From positions 186,001-250,000 of the forward strand of contig JABANP010000018.1 of assembly GCA_013115135.1 (NCBI GenBank): a stretch of 64,000 bases of DNA. Direction: 5' to 3'. Position numbers and translations under genes: made by a program. This DNA comes from Perkinsus olseni (taxonomy: Eukaryota; Perkinsozoa; Perkinsida; Perkinsidae). Position 1 is the stretch's first letter; each line of letters starts with the position of its first letter. The notes beneath the pieces were generated by a model. That model searched no databases. It had not been told where the DNA came from and worked only from the letters and a program-made list of their open reading frames with translations. Below are positions 11,286-21,144 of the stretch, piece by piece.

Positions 11286-12590
11286 TTAAGTGCTCTGTCC
11301 GAGACATATGTTCGCAATCAGACCGAAGATACTTCCAGACAAAATACCAGAAATAAGCCCGAATGCCATAACGTATCCAGAGACTTCCTCTTCAGATGAC
11401 CCCTTGTGCATGGTTTGGTCCCTTCATCATTGATAAAGTACAACCAGTACCATTAGTGATGGCGAAGCAACCCATTATGAGATGCTTGAACCAATCATAG
11501 TAGAAGGGTATCAGTGTCGGGTACAAGCTCACACATGTGAATAATGGAATATAGATAAGACGAGCAGCAACCCAAATCATAAGACACCATTCGGGCATGT
11601 CGAATTTGAGACTCGGCAAGAACCGTCCAATGGTATCAACAACTTGGAAGGTGTAGATAACTTGGGCTACAAAACCAGTGTTAGTGGGGTCCTCGGACTT
11701 CCAGTAGGACACCTGTGCAGGGAACACCACGAAGGTCACGCCCATGGTACCCCAAGCACAAATGGCCATTGGAGCAATATCCTTGACAATGTAGAGAACT
11801 GGACGTCTGGTCTGACGTGTTTTCAAACTGGTCTTCTTACGATTCGCTTCAATCTGCAAGACCTTCTTCATATAAGGATGCTTGGAGGTGACGCATCGAT
11901 ACATGGGAATAACGAAGACAGTAATGACAGATGTAACGCAAAAGAATACGAGACACTGCCACTCCTGGTTGACGACGAACATTACCAGCATCGAAGATCA
12001 CTTGCAGGAGCATATTAATAGGCCAACCCACCAAACCGGCAACACCCTCACCAGTCATATCAGCAATCATACATGACTGAGGGCATAGAGCGGCAAGACC
12101 AAAGGAAGAAGACTCCATTAGAGCATGTCCGAAACCGAGCAAGAAAGTACAAACAAGAGCAAGGCCAAAACCTAAACCTTCATTAGGGCACGGATTACCA
12201 TCACCAATAGTCATAGCAACAACAGCCAGGAGAATGTTGAAGACAGCTAGGATTCCACAGCCCCAATCGAAACGTGGTGCAAAACTAAACTTGTTGCCTA
12301 CCCAGATTAGGAGTAACTGGGCTAAGTTGACGGCAACAGAGTAGATGATAGGGACAGTAGAACTAAAGTGATTATGGAACTTGGAATCCAGATAAGGGCA
12401 AATCGGCCAAGACGAAGTTCCAGGGAGCCAGTGCCACAAATCCAAGAATAAGGAACTGTAACAGCAACCATATGTCGACCTTGGGCTCCGGCTCGGTCTT
12501 CGTATCAGTCTTGATAGACTTAGCCTCCTCTATATCAGAGATACTGTCGTCTTTGCTGATGGCTGAAGGCGACCCTTTTGTAGAAGACAT
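11286..12590 (-). pseudogene. ENT-family nucleoside transporter, broken by three frameshifts
   Basis: The reading frame runs in three shifted pieces that together cover a whole equilibrative nucleoside transporter (SLC29). It opens with MSSTKGSPSAISKDD and has the TM1 signature LAPWNFVLADLP. The first break is about 12391-12400, where one extra base precedes the expected YLDSKF. The middle piece has GEGVAGLVGWPINML. The second break is about 11961-11975, before EWQCLVFFCVTS. The third piece has FQVVDTIGRFLPS and ends early at 11392; the natural C-terminus (EEEVSGYVMAFGLISG) continues in another frame to TAA 11286-11288. The two neighbouring minus-strand copies are intact over the same places, so these are lesions and not introns. 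Assembly error is possible but three in one gene argues for decay. Confidence 0.75.
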
Positions 12591-12593
12591 GGC

Positions 12594-12604
12594 CTATGAA
12601 AAAA
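12594..12604 (-). promoter_or_regulatory. Splice-acceptor-like tract just before the ENT start codon
   Basis: On the minus strand TTTTTTCATAG ends three bases before the ATG at 12588-12590. A pyrimidine tract plus AG so close to a start is what a spliced-leader trans-splice acceptor looks like. That this organism trans-splices is an inference from the likely lineage. Confidence 0.4.
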
Positions 12605-13790
12605 GGTTATATAAACTGAGGAAAGGCGTCTGACTACGCGTAGATGATGAACAATCCATAACAGTAAAACGCCACTCTAACCTCACAGAGTTACGCCATC
12701 TCCAGAGAAAAGAAAAAATTTGTAGGAAGAAACCATGACGCTAGCACTTTAAGCTGAGCAGACAATGAAGCGGAGACAGGATTCGTGTGATCTCGTAGCC
12801 TTATACTGGTGGGTTCCACCCAACCTAAGCCTCACAATGTATGAGAAAGATACTAGACGGGTTTTGCTTAGACCCATGTCGTACGCAGCCCACTCATCCA
12901 GGAGAACAGCAGCAGAATATCTCAAGATGCACAATATCTCACGTGTGTGGCAGTCCCACTAAGCTCCGCGCAGCGCCTCACAGCTTCAGCACTTCATACC
13001 GCGCCTTAAAATTTAGAAATGAGATTCTCCATCTGTCCTTTGGAAGGAAAACCTCCCATTGTCCGATCGATGACTGACCGCTGACGCGTTATCCCACGAA
13101 AAGCCTCAGGTGCCAGCTGAAAAAGGAACAACGTGACCCTTCCCCACTAGACTAACAACTCAACCTAGCGCAGAATATCGTTATCTTTTCAGAAATGATG
13201 GAGTTAAGCTAATAATATAACACAAGGAGTGAACAACTCCCTCATAACTACGGCATTAGAGAATATTGTATTGCGGCTCCCAGTCACTCGACAAGACGTG
13301 ACGAGACACACTTAGAGGAGCCTGACTATTAAAGTTATTCAAGAATCTTGAACACCGTGTGCTACATAGTGTTGGCAATCAAGGCGGCGCATACGGCACG
13401 CATTTGATTGAACAGAGGCGTAGTCAAAATAGGATCAAGAACAACACGATCCGTATGACTTACCTCACCAACATTATACAAGGACGACGCACACTCGTGT
13501 TCTAACATATTACACGGGCATAAAAAGTAGACTTAGCAGCCCGGTCATTAAATGAAAAGATCACTTATCGTGTTATGGCACATGGACAGAAGGATTGCGT
13601 CTCAATAACAAGGAAGACATTCGAAGATCGTGATCAATGACCACGATATCATCCGGTATACATCAACAACAAGACATCCAAGTTGGATGATCCAACGAAC
13701 AATAATTTGATAAAACATAACGGGCTCATGAGTGCCGTCATTTATATAGTAGAACTAAGATACAGTACTTCGTCGTAGCCGACGCAGCAG
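12605..13790. other. Intergenic stretch between two ENT copies
   Basis: About 1.2 kb between the 5' end of the broken ENT copy and the 3' end of the next one, both on the minus strand. It must hold the promoter of the left copy and the 3' region of the right copy. I see no further coding exon, tRNA or strong repeat. The last 60 bases before 13791 are AT-rich. Confidence 0.4.
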
Positions 13791-15071
13791 CTACTGGCCC
13801 AAGCCGAGGTTAGTACAAAGACCGAACACACTACCACACAGAATACCAAAGATCAAAGCGAAGGCCATCGTGTAACCCGCAACCTCTTGCTCAGCCTTGT
13901 CTTGGCTCACCCGAGTAGGACCCTTGACCATCGCAATGGTGCATCCTACACCGTTAGTCAAAGCAAAGAGAGCCATATCTACGTGTTTGAACCAATCCCA
14001 ATGGAAAGGCTTGACCGTAGGATAGAGGCTTGTGCAGATGAATAACGGGATGAAAATACTCCTTCCAAGGACGAAGCAGATGAGGAGCAGATTGGGCATG
14101 GAGATACCGAAACTCGGCAGGAACCGACCAACAGTATCCACCACCTGGAAGGTGTAGATGACCTGTGGCACGAATCCAGTATTGTTTGGATTCTGGGATT
14201 GCCACAATACAACTTGAGCAGGGAAGACGACAAAGGTAACACCAAGACTACACCAGGCACAGAACGCCATAGGTGCTACATCCTTCACAATAGCCCATAC
14301 AGGTCGCCTCGTTTGACGGGTTGCCAGAGTCTCCTTAGATCTCCTAGACTCGATCTTCAATACCTCGGCCATGAAAGGATGCTTCGAAGTCCACACACGG
14401 AACATCGGAACAATGAACATGGTGATAGCAGAGGTGACACAGAAGAATATCAAGCACTGCCACTCTTCTCTACGAGGGACATTGCCAGCTTCGAGGATAA
14501 CTTGGAAGAGCATATTCAAAGGCCATCCAACGAGGCCGGCAATACCCTCTCCAGTCATGACAGCAATCATGCATGACTGAGGGCACAAGGCAGCCAGACC
14601 AAAGGAAGAGGACTCCATAACAGCATGACCGAAACCAAGTAGGAAAACACAGCACAAACCGAGTCCATAACCGAGACCGTCATTGTCGACAGGGTTATCA
14701 TTACCAATGAGCATAGCAACAACAGCCAAGAGGATGTTGAAGATGGACAGAATGATGCAACCCCAGTCGAAACGAGGTGCGAAGGTGAACTTATTGCCGA
14801 CCCAGATGAGGAGCAACTGTGCACAGTTGACTGCGATAGAGTAGAAGATAGGTGTAGTTGAAGCAAAATGATGCCCAAACTTCCTATCCAGATAGTCAAT
14901 ATCTGCAAGTACGAAGTTCCATGGTGCCAATGCCACAAAACCCAGAATCGCGAACTGGACGAGCAAAGAGAAATCAACCTTAGCCTGGACCTTGGGTTTC
15001 TCCTCGCCCTCCTCGATATCACCCATCTTGTATGGGGGTACCTTAGCTGGCGTCGACGATTCAATAGGCAT
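13791..15071 (-). CDS. Equilibrative nucleoside transporter (ENT/SLC29 family)
   Basis: One uninterrupted frame of 426 residues from ATG 15069-15071 (MPIESSTPAKVPPYK) to TAG at 13791. ENTs are 11-helix carriers moving purine and pyrimidine nucleosides or bases across membranes. The family marks are all here: the TM1 motif LAPWNFVLADIDYL, GEGIAGLVGWPLNMLF in the first half, a long basic cytoplasmic loop with RQTRRPVWAIVKD, and FQVVDTVGRFLPSFG near TM8. The N-terminus is acidic and cytoplasmic. The frame can be extended five codons to a GTG, but a TTACCTAG acceptor-like site lies right there, so the ATG is preferred. It has no introns, unlike most genes around it. The closest relatives are the copies at 11286 and 15781. 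Substrate cannot be told from sequence. Confidence 0.88.
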   Translation of the reverse strand: MPIESSTPAKVPPYKMGDIEEGEEKPKVQAKVDFSLLVQFAILGFVALAPWNFVLADIDYLDRKFGHHFASTTPIFYSIAVNCAQLLLIWVGNKFTFAPRFDWGCIILSIFNILLAVVAMLIGNDNPVDNDGLGYGLGLCCVFLLGFGHAVMESSSFGLAALCPQSCMIAVMTGEGIAGLVGWPLNMLFQVILEAGNVPRREEWQCLIFFCVTSAITMFIVPMFRVWTSKHPFMAEVLKIESRRSKETLATRQTRRPVWAIVKDVAPMAFCAWCSLGVTFVVFPAQVVLWQSQNPNNTGFVPQVIYTFQVVDTVGRFLPSFGISMPNLLLICFVLGRSIFIPLFICTSLYPTVKPFHWDWFKHVDMALFALTNGVGCTIAMVKGPTRVSQDKAEQEVAGYTMAFALIFGILCGSVFGLCTNLGLGQ

Positions 15072-15780
15072 GGTGGTAGATGACACCTAGGTAATAATAA
15101 AAACACTAAAGGATAGCAATTCCTGATGTACCACTATCTGCGCAAGGCTCGAGCAGTAGGCCGTATACATTCTACGTATTTATATTTCATTCAATCAGCA
15201 ACTCCCTACGCAATCTCCCCGATCGAACTTAGCTCGGTTGGTGTCAGGCTATTGTGCTCTAGCGCGTCCTAGCACGCATGCCCGAGGCAAAAATGTTCTC
15301 CACCCTCATAATCATCGGAGAATGCTCCCGATTTAGGTACGCCATCGCACATAGTGAAGGGAATGCTGTAATGTTCGGAATGGGGCGCACAAAGCTCTTA
15401 CTGAGAGTGGTTTCTTGCTGAGTTGTCATTCGGATCGGTACACAAAGCCTGTCCCTGAGGAGAATACGCTAGTCCTGCCCGGGCTACACAACGAGCACTC
15501 TTAGTCAACAGCTCAACACAAGGCGGCGAAGTAATATGATGGAACTTATAGTCTTTCCTTAACAGTGACGGTATCCTGTGGTATGGATCATAGAAACTTA
15601 ATAATGTCTATGCCGCTACGGCAAGACATAGCATAAACTGGAGGAAGCGGAGGTTTGATGAATCTGATTTGAGTACAACTTATAGTACAACAACCTCTAA
15701 GAAACAGTAATGATTGCTCTTTCAATGAGCATGGTGGTCATCTCGACCAATGTGAGCTTATATAATATCAATTTACAGCA
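15072..15780. other. Intergenic stretch between two ENT copies
   Basis: Some 700 bases between consecutive minus-strand transporter genes. It must hold the upstream region of the 13791-15071 gene. A pyrimidine-rich TTTTTATTATTACCTAG lies 20-40 bases before that gene's ATG on the minus strand. No coding exon or RNA gene was seen. Confidence 0.4.
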
Positions 15781-17019
15781 TCACTGGCCGAGACCAAGGT
15801 TGGTACAGATACCGAGTATGCTACCGACGAAGATACCATTGATCAATGCGAAGCCCATCGTGTATCCAGCAACCTCTTGCTCTGCCTTGTCGTTGGGAAC
15901 GCGCTGAGGCCCGCCGACCATCGACAGAGTTGCGGAGGCACCGTTCGTCAGGGCAAAGACTCCCATCTGCATATGCTTGAACCAGTCGTAGTGGAAAGGA
16001 ACTACAGTGGGATAGAGACTGGTGCAGATGAATAGAGGGATGAACAAGGAACGCGCGACAGTGAAGGCCATGAGGAAGCTGGGACGCAGGTTGATACCAA
16101 GATTTGGTATGAATCTTCCGATTGTGTCGACAACCTGGAAAGTATAGATAACCTGCGATACGAACCCAGTGTTGCTGGGGTCAGAGGACTGCCACAGCAC
16201 AACTTGTGCAGGGAAGACAGTGAAGGTGACAGCAAGGGTACACCAGGCACCGAAAGCCATAGGGGCGACGTCCTTGACAATGGCTAGAACCGGGCGACGT
16301 GTTTGGCGAGTCATCACGCTAGACTTGGCGCGATTCTGCTCGATCTTAAGGACTTCAGCCATATAGGGATGCTTGGAGGTGATCATACGGAACATCGGGA
16401 CGATGATGACGGTTACGAGGGATGTGATGCAGAAGAATATGAGACATCTCCATTCAGACACTCGGTCAACACCACCAGCCGTGAGGGCCCAGTTCAATAG
16501 CATGCTGAGGGGCCAACCAACTAGACCAGCGACGCCCTCGCCGACCATGACCCAGATCATACATGACTTGGGACACAGGGCAGCAAGTCCGAATGCCGAG
16601 GACTCCATAACGGCATGACCAAATCCGAGCAAGAAGACGCAGACCAAACCTAGTCCGAAACCCAGATTCGGGTTCTCAACCGCATTGTCATTACCGATGG
16701 TCATTGCTACAATGGCCAGGAGGATATTGAAGATCGACAGGATGATGCAACCCCAGTCGAACCGGGGAGCGAACGTGAACTTATTGCCCACCCAGATGAG
16801 CAGTAGCTGGGCAATATTCACAGCGGCTCCGTAGAAGATGGGCACCGTCGCACCGAAGTGATTCTCGAACTTCTCGTCTAGGTAGGGTAGTTCAGAGAGA
16901 ACGAAGTTCCAAGGGGCCAGAGCTACAAACCCAAGAATAGCCATCTGCGCCAACAGTGATACCGTCACCTTGGCCGCGGGCTTCACATCGTCGGCAGGGA
17001 GATTTTTTACAGAAACCAT
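15781..17019 (-). CDS. Equilibrative nucleoside transporter (ENT/SLC29 family)
   Basis: An intact single-exon frame of 412 residues, ATG at 17017-17019 (MVSVKNLPADDVKPAAK), stop at 15781. It has the TM1 signature LAPWNFVLSELPYLDEKF, GEGVAGLVGWPLSMLL, the loop RQTRRPVLAIVKDVAPMAF and FQVVDTIGRFIPNLG. The cytoplasmic N-terminus is shorter than in the 13791 copy. The stretch just upstream of the ATG on the minus strand is a pyrimidine tract (TTCTCTCTTATTTTCTTTT). It is the minus-strand gene nearest the head-to-head junction, facing the plus-strand gene at 17371. It differs from the 13791 copy throughout, so the duplication is not recent. Transport of nucleosides is family knowledge; substrate and membrane are unknown. 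Confidence 0.88.
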   Translation of the reverse strand: MVSVKNLPADDVKPAAKVTVSLLAQMAILGFVALAPWNFVLSELPYLDEKFENHFGATVPIFYGAAVNIAQLLLIWVGNKFTFAPRFDWGCIILSIFNILLAIVAMTIGNDNAVENPNLGFGLGLVCVFLLGFGHAVMESSAFGLAALCPKSCMIWVMVGEGVAGLVGWPLSMLLNWALTAGGVDRVSEWRCLIFFCITSLVTVIIVPMFRMITSKHPYMAEVLKIEQNRAKSSVMTRQTRRPVLAIVKDVAPMAFGAWCTLAVTFTVFPAQVVLWQSSDPSNTGFVSQVIYTFQVVDTIGRFIPNLGINLRPSFLMAFTVARSLFIPLFICTSLYPTVVPFHYDWFKHMQMGVFALTNGASATLSMVGGPQRVPNDKAEQEVAGYTMGFALINGIFVGSILGICTNLGLGQ

Positions 17020-17370
17020 AGTAAAAGAAAATAAGAGAGAATACTACCAAACACATAACAAGATGCTCTCCCCCCCCTGCCGTTGGTGGTGAATATGTAC
17101 ACGAGCTGCCGCGAACAGAACATTGCACGATCGGCTCTTCCAACTTGATTCCCATGTACAAGTCCTACGCTTACTCTTCGAACAGCCACGAGATGCTACC
17201 TTTAGTAGTCAGGGGCAACTTGCGAAGGCGCTAAGCATAGCGCAGCATAACCCGAGGGCACGCGTGCAGTATTGCACGCATGCCCAGCAAGCCCTAACCA
17301 GCAAGGAGTGTTGTGACATCTCGTATGTTACGGCCTGGACATACAGACGAGCTGTCTGGCAACGACGCAG
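17020..17370. promoter_or_regulatory. Divergent intergenic region between two ENT genes
   Basis: Only 351 bases separate the start of the minus-strand copy (17019) from the plus-strand copy (17371). If both genes are transcribed alone, both promoters must lie here. A C7 run followed by TGCC is at about 17067-17080. The half nearer the plus gene is repeated, diverged, in front of the other plus-strand copies (about 23460-23640), so it moved with them. No TATA element is obvious. Confidence 0.45.
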
Positions 17371-18675
17371 ATGTCAGGAGATACTCGAGCAGGAGACAAT
17401 GATGTGGCAGCGCTATCGGGAAGGACCTCTTCCGCATCACCTAGCTCGAGATCCGAACCGAAGCCAGCGAGCGACGATAGGTTGAGTGTCGTGACCGATG
17501 CGAAGGTGGATTGGCTTCTGCTGATACAGATGAGTGGTTTCGGAATTATTGCGCTCCTCCCATACAACCTAATACTCACTGAGCTGGACTTTCTCAACGG
17601 CAGCTTCCAACATTATTATGCTGCAGCTCTGTCTTTCCTGTACTCAATCGCGGTGAACATCGTTCAAATACTGCTTATTTGGTATGGGAACCGATTTTCA
17701 TTTAAGCCAAGAATCATCCTTGGGTGCCTTTTGATGGCCGCTGGTACTCTGCTCACGGCTGTTATCGCAATGACGGTTGGCAACGCAGCGATAGCATTCC
17801 CTCTCGCTCTCATATGTGTGTCCGCTATGGGAGTGGGCTATGCGGTGTTCGAGCCCACTGCTCTCGGCATTGCCGCTCTGTGCCCCCCATCCTGTACTTT
17901 GAGCATTATGGTGGGCGAGGGTATCGCCGGAGTAATTCCTTGGCCGTTGTATGAGCTTCTCAACTTCATTCTCGAGTCATCAGGAGTATCACCGATACCG
18001 GAATGGAGATGTCTCATCCTTTTCACTATTGGATCAGTCCTCGCACTGGCGATGATACCAATTTATGCGTTGGGTACAGCTAGACATCCCTACATTGTTC
18101 AAGTGCTGGCTATCGAGCAGAATAGGAGAGTTTCGAGTCTTTCCGTGAGACAGACGAGGAGGCCTGTTCTAGCGATACTAAAGGATGTTGCCCCGATGGG
18201 TGTCTGTGTGTGGCTGACGATGGCTGTTACGTTCGTGGTTTTCCCAGCGCAAAGCGTTCTTTGGAGGCCGCAGAGCCCCTCAAATGCAAACTTCGTTGCG
18301 CAGGTAACTTTCACGTTCCAAGTGCTTGATACTGTTGGAAGGGCAGCACCGAGTTTCCTGCCTGCCTTGAAGGGTTGGGGACTTTTTGCACTCGTCTGCT
18401 GCAGGGCTTGCTTCATCCCATTGTTTATCTGCACTGCTCTCTATCTGAACACTGTACCATTCTTCTGGGATTGGTTTAAACATTTAGAGATGGCCTTACT
18501 GGCCTTGACGAACGGTATGGCGGTAACTTGGTCGATGGTGTCCGGTCCTCAGAGGGTCGCCTCCGATGAGGCAGAGCAAGAGGTTGCCGGCTACTTCATG
18601 CCTTTCGCTTTAGTGCATGGCATTCTTTGGGGTAGTGTCATTGCTCTCTTGCTCAACATAGCGCTTGGGCAGTAG
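17371..18675 (+). CDS. ENT-family nucleoside transporter, plus-strand clade, intact
   Basis: One frame of 434 residues from ATG 17371 (MSGDTRAGDNDVAALSG) to TAG. It aligns over its length with the minus-strand transporters, with GEGIAGVIPWPLYELL, RQTRRPVLAILKDVAPMGV and FQVLDTVGRAAPSFLPALK. TM1 reads LLPYNLILTELDFL, so the usual PWN is PYN. The C-terminus LLLNIALGQ matches the family. This is the only plus-strand copy with an open N-terminus from ATG through the Ser-rich cytoplasmic segment (SSASPSSRSEPKP). It has no introns. The stretch around residues 200-275 is almost base-for-base identical to the other plus-strand copies, while other parts differ. A GGATTAGGCTAGTCC near-palindrome follows the stop by about 110 bases. 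Confidence 0.87.
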   Translation: MSGDTRAGDNDVAALSGRTSSASPSSRSEPKPASDDRLSVVTDAKVDWLLLIQMSGFGIIALLPYNLILTELDFLNGSFQHYYAAALSFLYSIAVNIVQILLIWYGNRFSFKPRIILGCLLMAAGTLLTAVIAMTVGNAAIAFPLALICVSAMGVGYAVFEPTALGIAALCPPSCTLSIMVGEGIAGVIPWPLYELLNFILESSGVSPIPEWRCLILFTIGSVLALAMIPIYALGTARHPYIVQVLAIEQNRRVSSLSVRQTRRPVLAILKDVAPMGVCVWLTMAVTFVVFPAQSVLWRPQSPSNANFVAQVTFTFQVLDTVGRAAPSFLPALKGWGLFALVCCRACFIPLFICTALYLNTVPFFWDWFKHLEMALLALTNGMAVTWSMVSGPQRVASDEAEQEVAGYFMPFALVHGILWGSVIALLLNIALGQ

Positions 18676-19950
18676 TTCATGGCGTGGAGATCAGTCTATT
18701 CAAGTCTATTTGAAGATATAGTGACGTGCGCCATACGACGGCCACCAATGTCAGTTCTGCACCACTTGACAACCTTTCACCTAGTCGGATTAGGCTAGTC
18801 CGATAGAATGGAATAACTTTCCGTACGACTTCTTTTTTGTTGGGTAAGTTGGTCCAGAAGATCTACACCAGAGTAACGGCGTTCTGAGGGCAACCATTTA
18901 CGGTCAGATATCCTATAGATCCTCACGCAAAACATGAGGACGATCACTATCACGCTTGATGCGCGATAAGTCGGCGTCTAACATCATGATTTCCGTGAAC
19001 TTAGTGGAGGCCATTCAACGGCCAATCGATCAGACGCTCTCGTGAATCACGGTGCGAATCGTGCACTATTGGCGACAGCAAACACCGGATACTCCTACAT
19101 ACCACGGCCGAGCCTGCTGCGATGTCCTAGTCGATGCATAAGGAGCAGACTTCGCAGCGATTCCGTATATATCTGAAGCTGCTGCCGATATGTGGCGAGC
19201 TTCGTCGGCTGACTCATTTCTACACAGCTCAGACTGGACTCATATCATGCATCGAAGAGAATAATCCTTCTTCGCTAGGGGTGAGACAGATGGTTACGTT
19301 CTGATCCCCTTGTGAGTGAAACTGTCTCGGATCGGCTCAGAGAGAACTAATGCATAGTGCAAGGTGCGCCACCTCATTTGAATCACTCCTACTCACCTCG
19401 CTCCTGTTATTTTGCGCTGTCCGCCAGTAGCGGTTACTGGCGAGCATGACTGAGCAGGCATCGATACGCTTGTACTTACATAACTTCGTCGGTATATCGT
19501 ACAGCGTGGACGCGCATATGTTGTCGGTGAACGCACGTTCGTTGTGCGGAACTAGATTGGCGAGCCGTTGCGGTCACAAATGAGCAGGTAGGAATGACCG
19601 CGTTCAAAAGATGAGCCAATCGGTTTCTCAACCAAAAACTCCTTAAACCCTAGTAGCTTGATTCCGGACCTGGGCAACGAACTCAGTGGTCTCCTATTGG
19701 CGAGAGTCAAATCGGAGGGACAAGCCATCGTGAACTCGCAGCACAACCCGGGGCACGCAGTCGCAGAAGCGTCACCAGGTCGGAATACTAACCCTTTACC
19801 GAATATGGAAACTACGGTTGGATTGTCAGATGATAACACAGATACTATGAAGTTGGCGATCAAAGATGGTGGATTGGGAGCACCGACCGAGAGGATTGAT
19901 TCCCTCCACGGCGCAGCAAGTCTCAAACCGATCCAGTAAGGGATACCTCG
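18676..19950. other. Spacer within the ENT array
   Basis: Repeated 3' flank of the upstream copy (18676 to about 19120) followed by unique sequence and then the repeated 5' flank (about 19720-19950) of the next copy. No separate gene was recognised. Confidence 0.5.
18787..18801. repeat. Post-stop palindrome, copy 1 (imperfect)
   Basis: GGATTAGGCTAGTCC, 112 bases after the transporter stop. One base breaks the 7-bp inverted repeat that is perfect in the other two copies. Confidence 0.45.
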
Positions 19951-21144
19951 TTGATTGAACCTGCCCCTATCAAGGTGAACTGGCTGCTGCTAATACAAAT
20001 GAGCACCTTCGGATTTGTTGGCCTGCTTCCACGCAATCTCATACTCACTGAACTGAAGTTCCTCAGTGAGACCTTCCAACACCACTACGCTGCAGCTCTC
20101 TCCTTCCCTTATTCAATCACAGTAAACGTCGTCCAAATACTGCTCATTTGGTATGGGAATCGATTCCTATTCAAGCCAAGGATTAACCTTGGATGCGCAT
20201 TGATGGCAGCTGGGACTTTGCTCACGGCTGTTGTTGCAAAAACGGTTGACAACTCCATCACAGCGTTCTCCTTGGCTCTCATCTGCATGTTTGTTATAGG
20301 AATGGGCCTTGCGGTGTTCGAGCAAACTGCGCTCGGTATCGCGGCTTTGTGCCCTCCATCTTGTACTTTGAGCATCATGGTGGGTGAAGGTATTGCTGGA
20401 TTGCTTCCTTGGCCCTTGTATGAACTTCTTAACTCTATTCTCGAGTCATCAGGAGTATCACCGATACCGGAATGGAGATGTCTCATTCTCTTCACTATTG
20501 GATCAGTCCTCACATTGGCGATGATACCAATTTATGCATTGGGTACAGCTAGACATCCCTACATTGTTCAAGTACTGGCTATAGAGCAGAATAGGAGAGT
20601 TTCGAGTCTTTCCGTGAGACAGACGAGGAGGCCTGTTTTAGCGATACTAAAGGATGTTGCCCCAATGGGTGTCTGTGTGTGGTTGGCGATGACTGTCACA
20701 TTCGTAGTTTTCCCCGCTCAGAGTGTTCTGTGGAGGCCTCAAAGCCCCTCGAATACGAACTTTGTGGCCCAGATAACTTTCAACTATCAAGTCGTAGAGA
20801 CTGTCGGACGAGCAGCGCCGAGCTTCCTACCAGCCTTAAAAAGCTGGGGACTTTTTTTATTCATCTGTTGCCGTGTTTGCTTCATCCCATTGTTTATTTG
20901 CACTGTTCAGTATCCTGACACTGCACCATTCTCTTGGGATTGGTTTAAACATTCAGAGATGGCACTTATGGCTCTGAGCGGCGGCATGGCAATAACTTGG
21001 TCGATGGTGGCCGGTCCTCAGAGGGTCACCTCCGACGAAGCTGAGCAAGAGGTTGCCGGCTATTTCATGCCTTTTGCCTTACTCCACGGTATACTATGGG
21101 GTAGTGTCATAGCTCTTTTGGTTAATATAGCACTTGGCCAGTAG
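19951..21144 (+). CDS. ENT-family transporter, plus-strand clade, N-terminus damaged
   Basis: The frame is open for 397 codons to TAG 21142-21144 and contains GEGIAGLLPWPLYELL, RQTRRPVLAILKDVAPMGV and FNYQVVETVGRAAPSFLP. TM1 reads LLPRNLILTELKFL, with Arg in place of the signature Trp. No ATG opens the frame before the first helix: it begins at a TTG (19951). In the sister copy at 26291 an ATG in frame precedes the same stretch. Here two bases are missing relative to that copy (GATTCCCTCC against GATTCTCCCTCC, about 19900-19912), so the upstream ATG falls out of frame. The protein could start at the later Met in IQMSTFG, losing half of TM1, or an unseen exon may supply the start. In the GRxxP motif the D is replaced: VETVGRAAP instead of VDTVGR. 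Confidence 0.75.
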   Translation: MIEPAPIKVNWLLLIQMSTFGFVGLLPRNLILTELKFLSETFQHHYAAALSFPYSITVNVVQILLIWYGNRFLFKPRINLGCALMAAGTLLTAVVAKTVDNSITAFSLALICMFVIGMGLAVFEQTALGIAALCPPSCTLSIMVGEGIAGLLPWPLYELLNSILESSGVSPIPEWRCLILFTIGSVLTLAMIPIYALGTARHPYIVQVLAIEQNRRVSSLSVRQTRRPVLAILKDVAPMGVCVWLAMTVTFVVFPAQSVLWRPQSPSNTNFVAQITFNYQVVETVGRAAPSFLPALKSWGLFLFICCRVCFIPLFICTVQYPDTAPFSWDWFKHSEMALMALSGGMAITWSMVAGPQRVTSDEAEQEVAGYFMPFALLHGILWGSVIALLVNIALGQ

